Assembly (NCBI GenBank): GCA_016880695.1
Contig: JAEHCY010000015.1
Span: forward strand, 1-11,201
Source: Chromatiaceae bacterium
Lineage (GTDB): Bacteria; Pseudomonadota; Gammaproteobacteria; Chromatiales; Chromatiaceae
Length of the DNA stretch: 11,201 nt
Direction of reading: 5' to 3'
Below are positions 10,463-11,201 of the stretch, piece by piece. The first letter of the stretch is position 1, and every line of letters starts with the position of its first letter. Under the pieces are notes generated by a model, which saw nothing but the letters and a program-made list of their open reading frames with translations, had not been told where the DNA came from and did no database searches. The translations under genes were made by a program, and so were the position numbers.

Positions 10463-11201
10463 ATGTGCGGAATCGTCGGTGCAATCGCCGGTCGGGATGT
10501 GGTTCCGATCCTGATGGATGGCCTGCGCCGTTTGGAGTACCGCGGCTACGACTCTGCCGGAATCGCGGTCCGCGATACCTCCACCCATCTGCAGCGCATC
10601 CGCTCGGTGGGCAAGGTAGCGGTGCTCCAAGAACTCCTCGACAGGGCGCGGATCTCCGGTGGCCTCGGTATCGCCCATACCCGCTGGGCCACCCACGGTA
10701 TGCCCGCCGAGCGCAACGCCCACCCGCACATGAGCGGGGAGCGCGTCGCCTTGGTCCATAACGGCATCATCGAGAACCATGCGGAGCTCCGCCGCGAGCT
10801 CGAGCAGCGCGGCTACCGCTTCACCTCGGAGACCGACACCGAGGTGATCGCCCACCTGCTGGCAAGCGTGATGGAAACCGAGTCCGACCTGTTGGCCGCG
10901 GTCCAGGTCGCCTGCCGGCAGTTGGTGGGGGCCTACGCCCTGGCGGTGGTGAGCCCGGATTTTCCCGATCGACTGGTGGTGGCCCGCGCCGGCAGTCCCC
11001 TGGTGATCGGCGTTGGTGAGGGCGAGACCTTCATCGCCTCGGACGTCTTCGCCCTGCTCCCCGTGACCCGGCGTTGTCTGTTCCTCGAGGAGGGGGAGTT
11101 TGCCGAGGTTCGGCGCTCGGGCGTCCAGGTGTGGGACACGGATGGCAGGGTGGTGGATCGCCCGCTCCGGGAATCGGCGCTCACCGCCGGGGCCGTGGAC
11201 A
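10463..11201 (+). CDS. glmS: GlmS glucosamine-6-phosphate synthase, 5' part
   Basis: GlmS (glutamine:fructose-6-phosphate amidotransferase) makes glucosamine-6-phosphate, the committed step of amino-sugar synthesis feeding GlmM and GlmU. The window holds the first 246 codons, and the frame runs open off the end. C2 at the start (MCGIVGAI) is the N-terminal nucleophile of the class II glutaminase domain. Other glutaminase marks are LEYRGYDSAGIA (24-35), HTRWATHG (72-79), NAHPH (85-89), HNGIIENH (99-106) and SETDTEVIAHL. FIASDVFALLPVTRR and FLEEGEFAEV lead toward the sugar-isomerase half, which lies outside. The Shine-Dalgarno is poor (GAG at 10451-10453, overlapping the glmU stop), so translation may be coupled to glmU. 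No glmS ribozyme is expected or seen in the 10-base gap. Confidence 0.97.
   Translation, partial: MCGIVGAIAGRDVVPILMDGLRRLEYRGYDSAGIAVRDTSTHLQRIRSVGKVAVLQELLDRARISGGLGIAHTRWATHGMPAERNAHPHMSGERVALVHNGIIENHAELRRELEQRGYRFTSETDTEVIAHLLASVMETESDLLAAVQVACRQLVGAYALAVVSPDFPDRLVVARAGSPLVIGVGEGETFIASDVFALLPVTRRCLFLEEGEFAEVRRSGVQVWDTDGRVVDRPLRESALTAGAVD

Overview
The window is GC-rich, and every gene I can support lies on the + strand. The order is parA (3' end) - parB - atpI - atpB - atpE - atpF - atpH - atpA - atpG - atpD - atpC - SlyD-type FKBP - glmU - glmS (5' end). This is the origin-proximal parAB / F1Fo-ATP synthase / glmUS neighbourhood familiar from Gammaproteobacteria. Protein details such as the GLTDAMP carboxylate segment of subunit c, the canonical DELSEED loop in beta and E. 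coli-like numbering in alpha fit that class. The GC content and divergence from enteric sequences suggest a Chromatiales/Ectothiorhodospiraceae-like organism. That placement below class level is inference from memory of the families, not a search result.

Region 1 (1-1318) holds the end of the ParA ATPase gene and the complete ParB/Spo0J gene, which together drive chromosome-origin segregation. No parS-like palindrome was noticed inside the window. Region 2 (1319-1445) is the control region of the ATP synthase operon. It has a good sigma70-type promoter (TTGACC, 18 bp, TATACT) and, about 20 bp upstream, a perfect 6-bp dyad (TTGTGC-GCT-GCACAA). The only canonical atpI start codon (GTG 1409) lies inside this promoter, which leaves the real atpI start unresolved.

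Region 3 (1409-8364) is the complete atpIBEFHAGDC operon. It encodes the putative assembly factor AtpI, the membrane Fo subunits a, c and b, and the F1 subunits delta, alpha, gamma, beta and epsilon. Spacers are short and most genes have clear Shine-Dalgarno sites. The atpE-atpF spacer carries two consecutive predicted hairpins. One looks like a leaky terminator, and the other pairs most of the probable atpF ribosome-binding site. Both could help make much more c than b. A terminator-like hairpin follows atpC.

Region 4 (8365-11201) begins with a 137-nt non-coding gap, followed by a SlyD-type peptidyl-prolyl isomerase lacking the His-rich tail. Then come glmU and the start of glmS, which together make UDP-N-acetylglucosamine for the cell envelope. 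The FKBP gene sits where E. coli has atpC directly followed by glmU.

Overall this is a conserved housekeeping region. I found no sign of a mobile element, CRISPR array, RNA gene or previously undescribed system. The points worth a second look are regulatory (promoter/start conflict, dyad, atpE-atpF hairpins), one Ser-to-Trp change in a highly conserved stretch of the alpha subunit, and the inserted FKBP gene.
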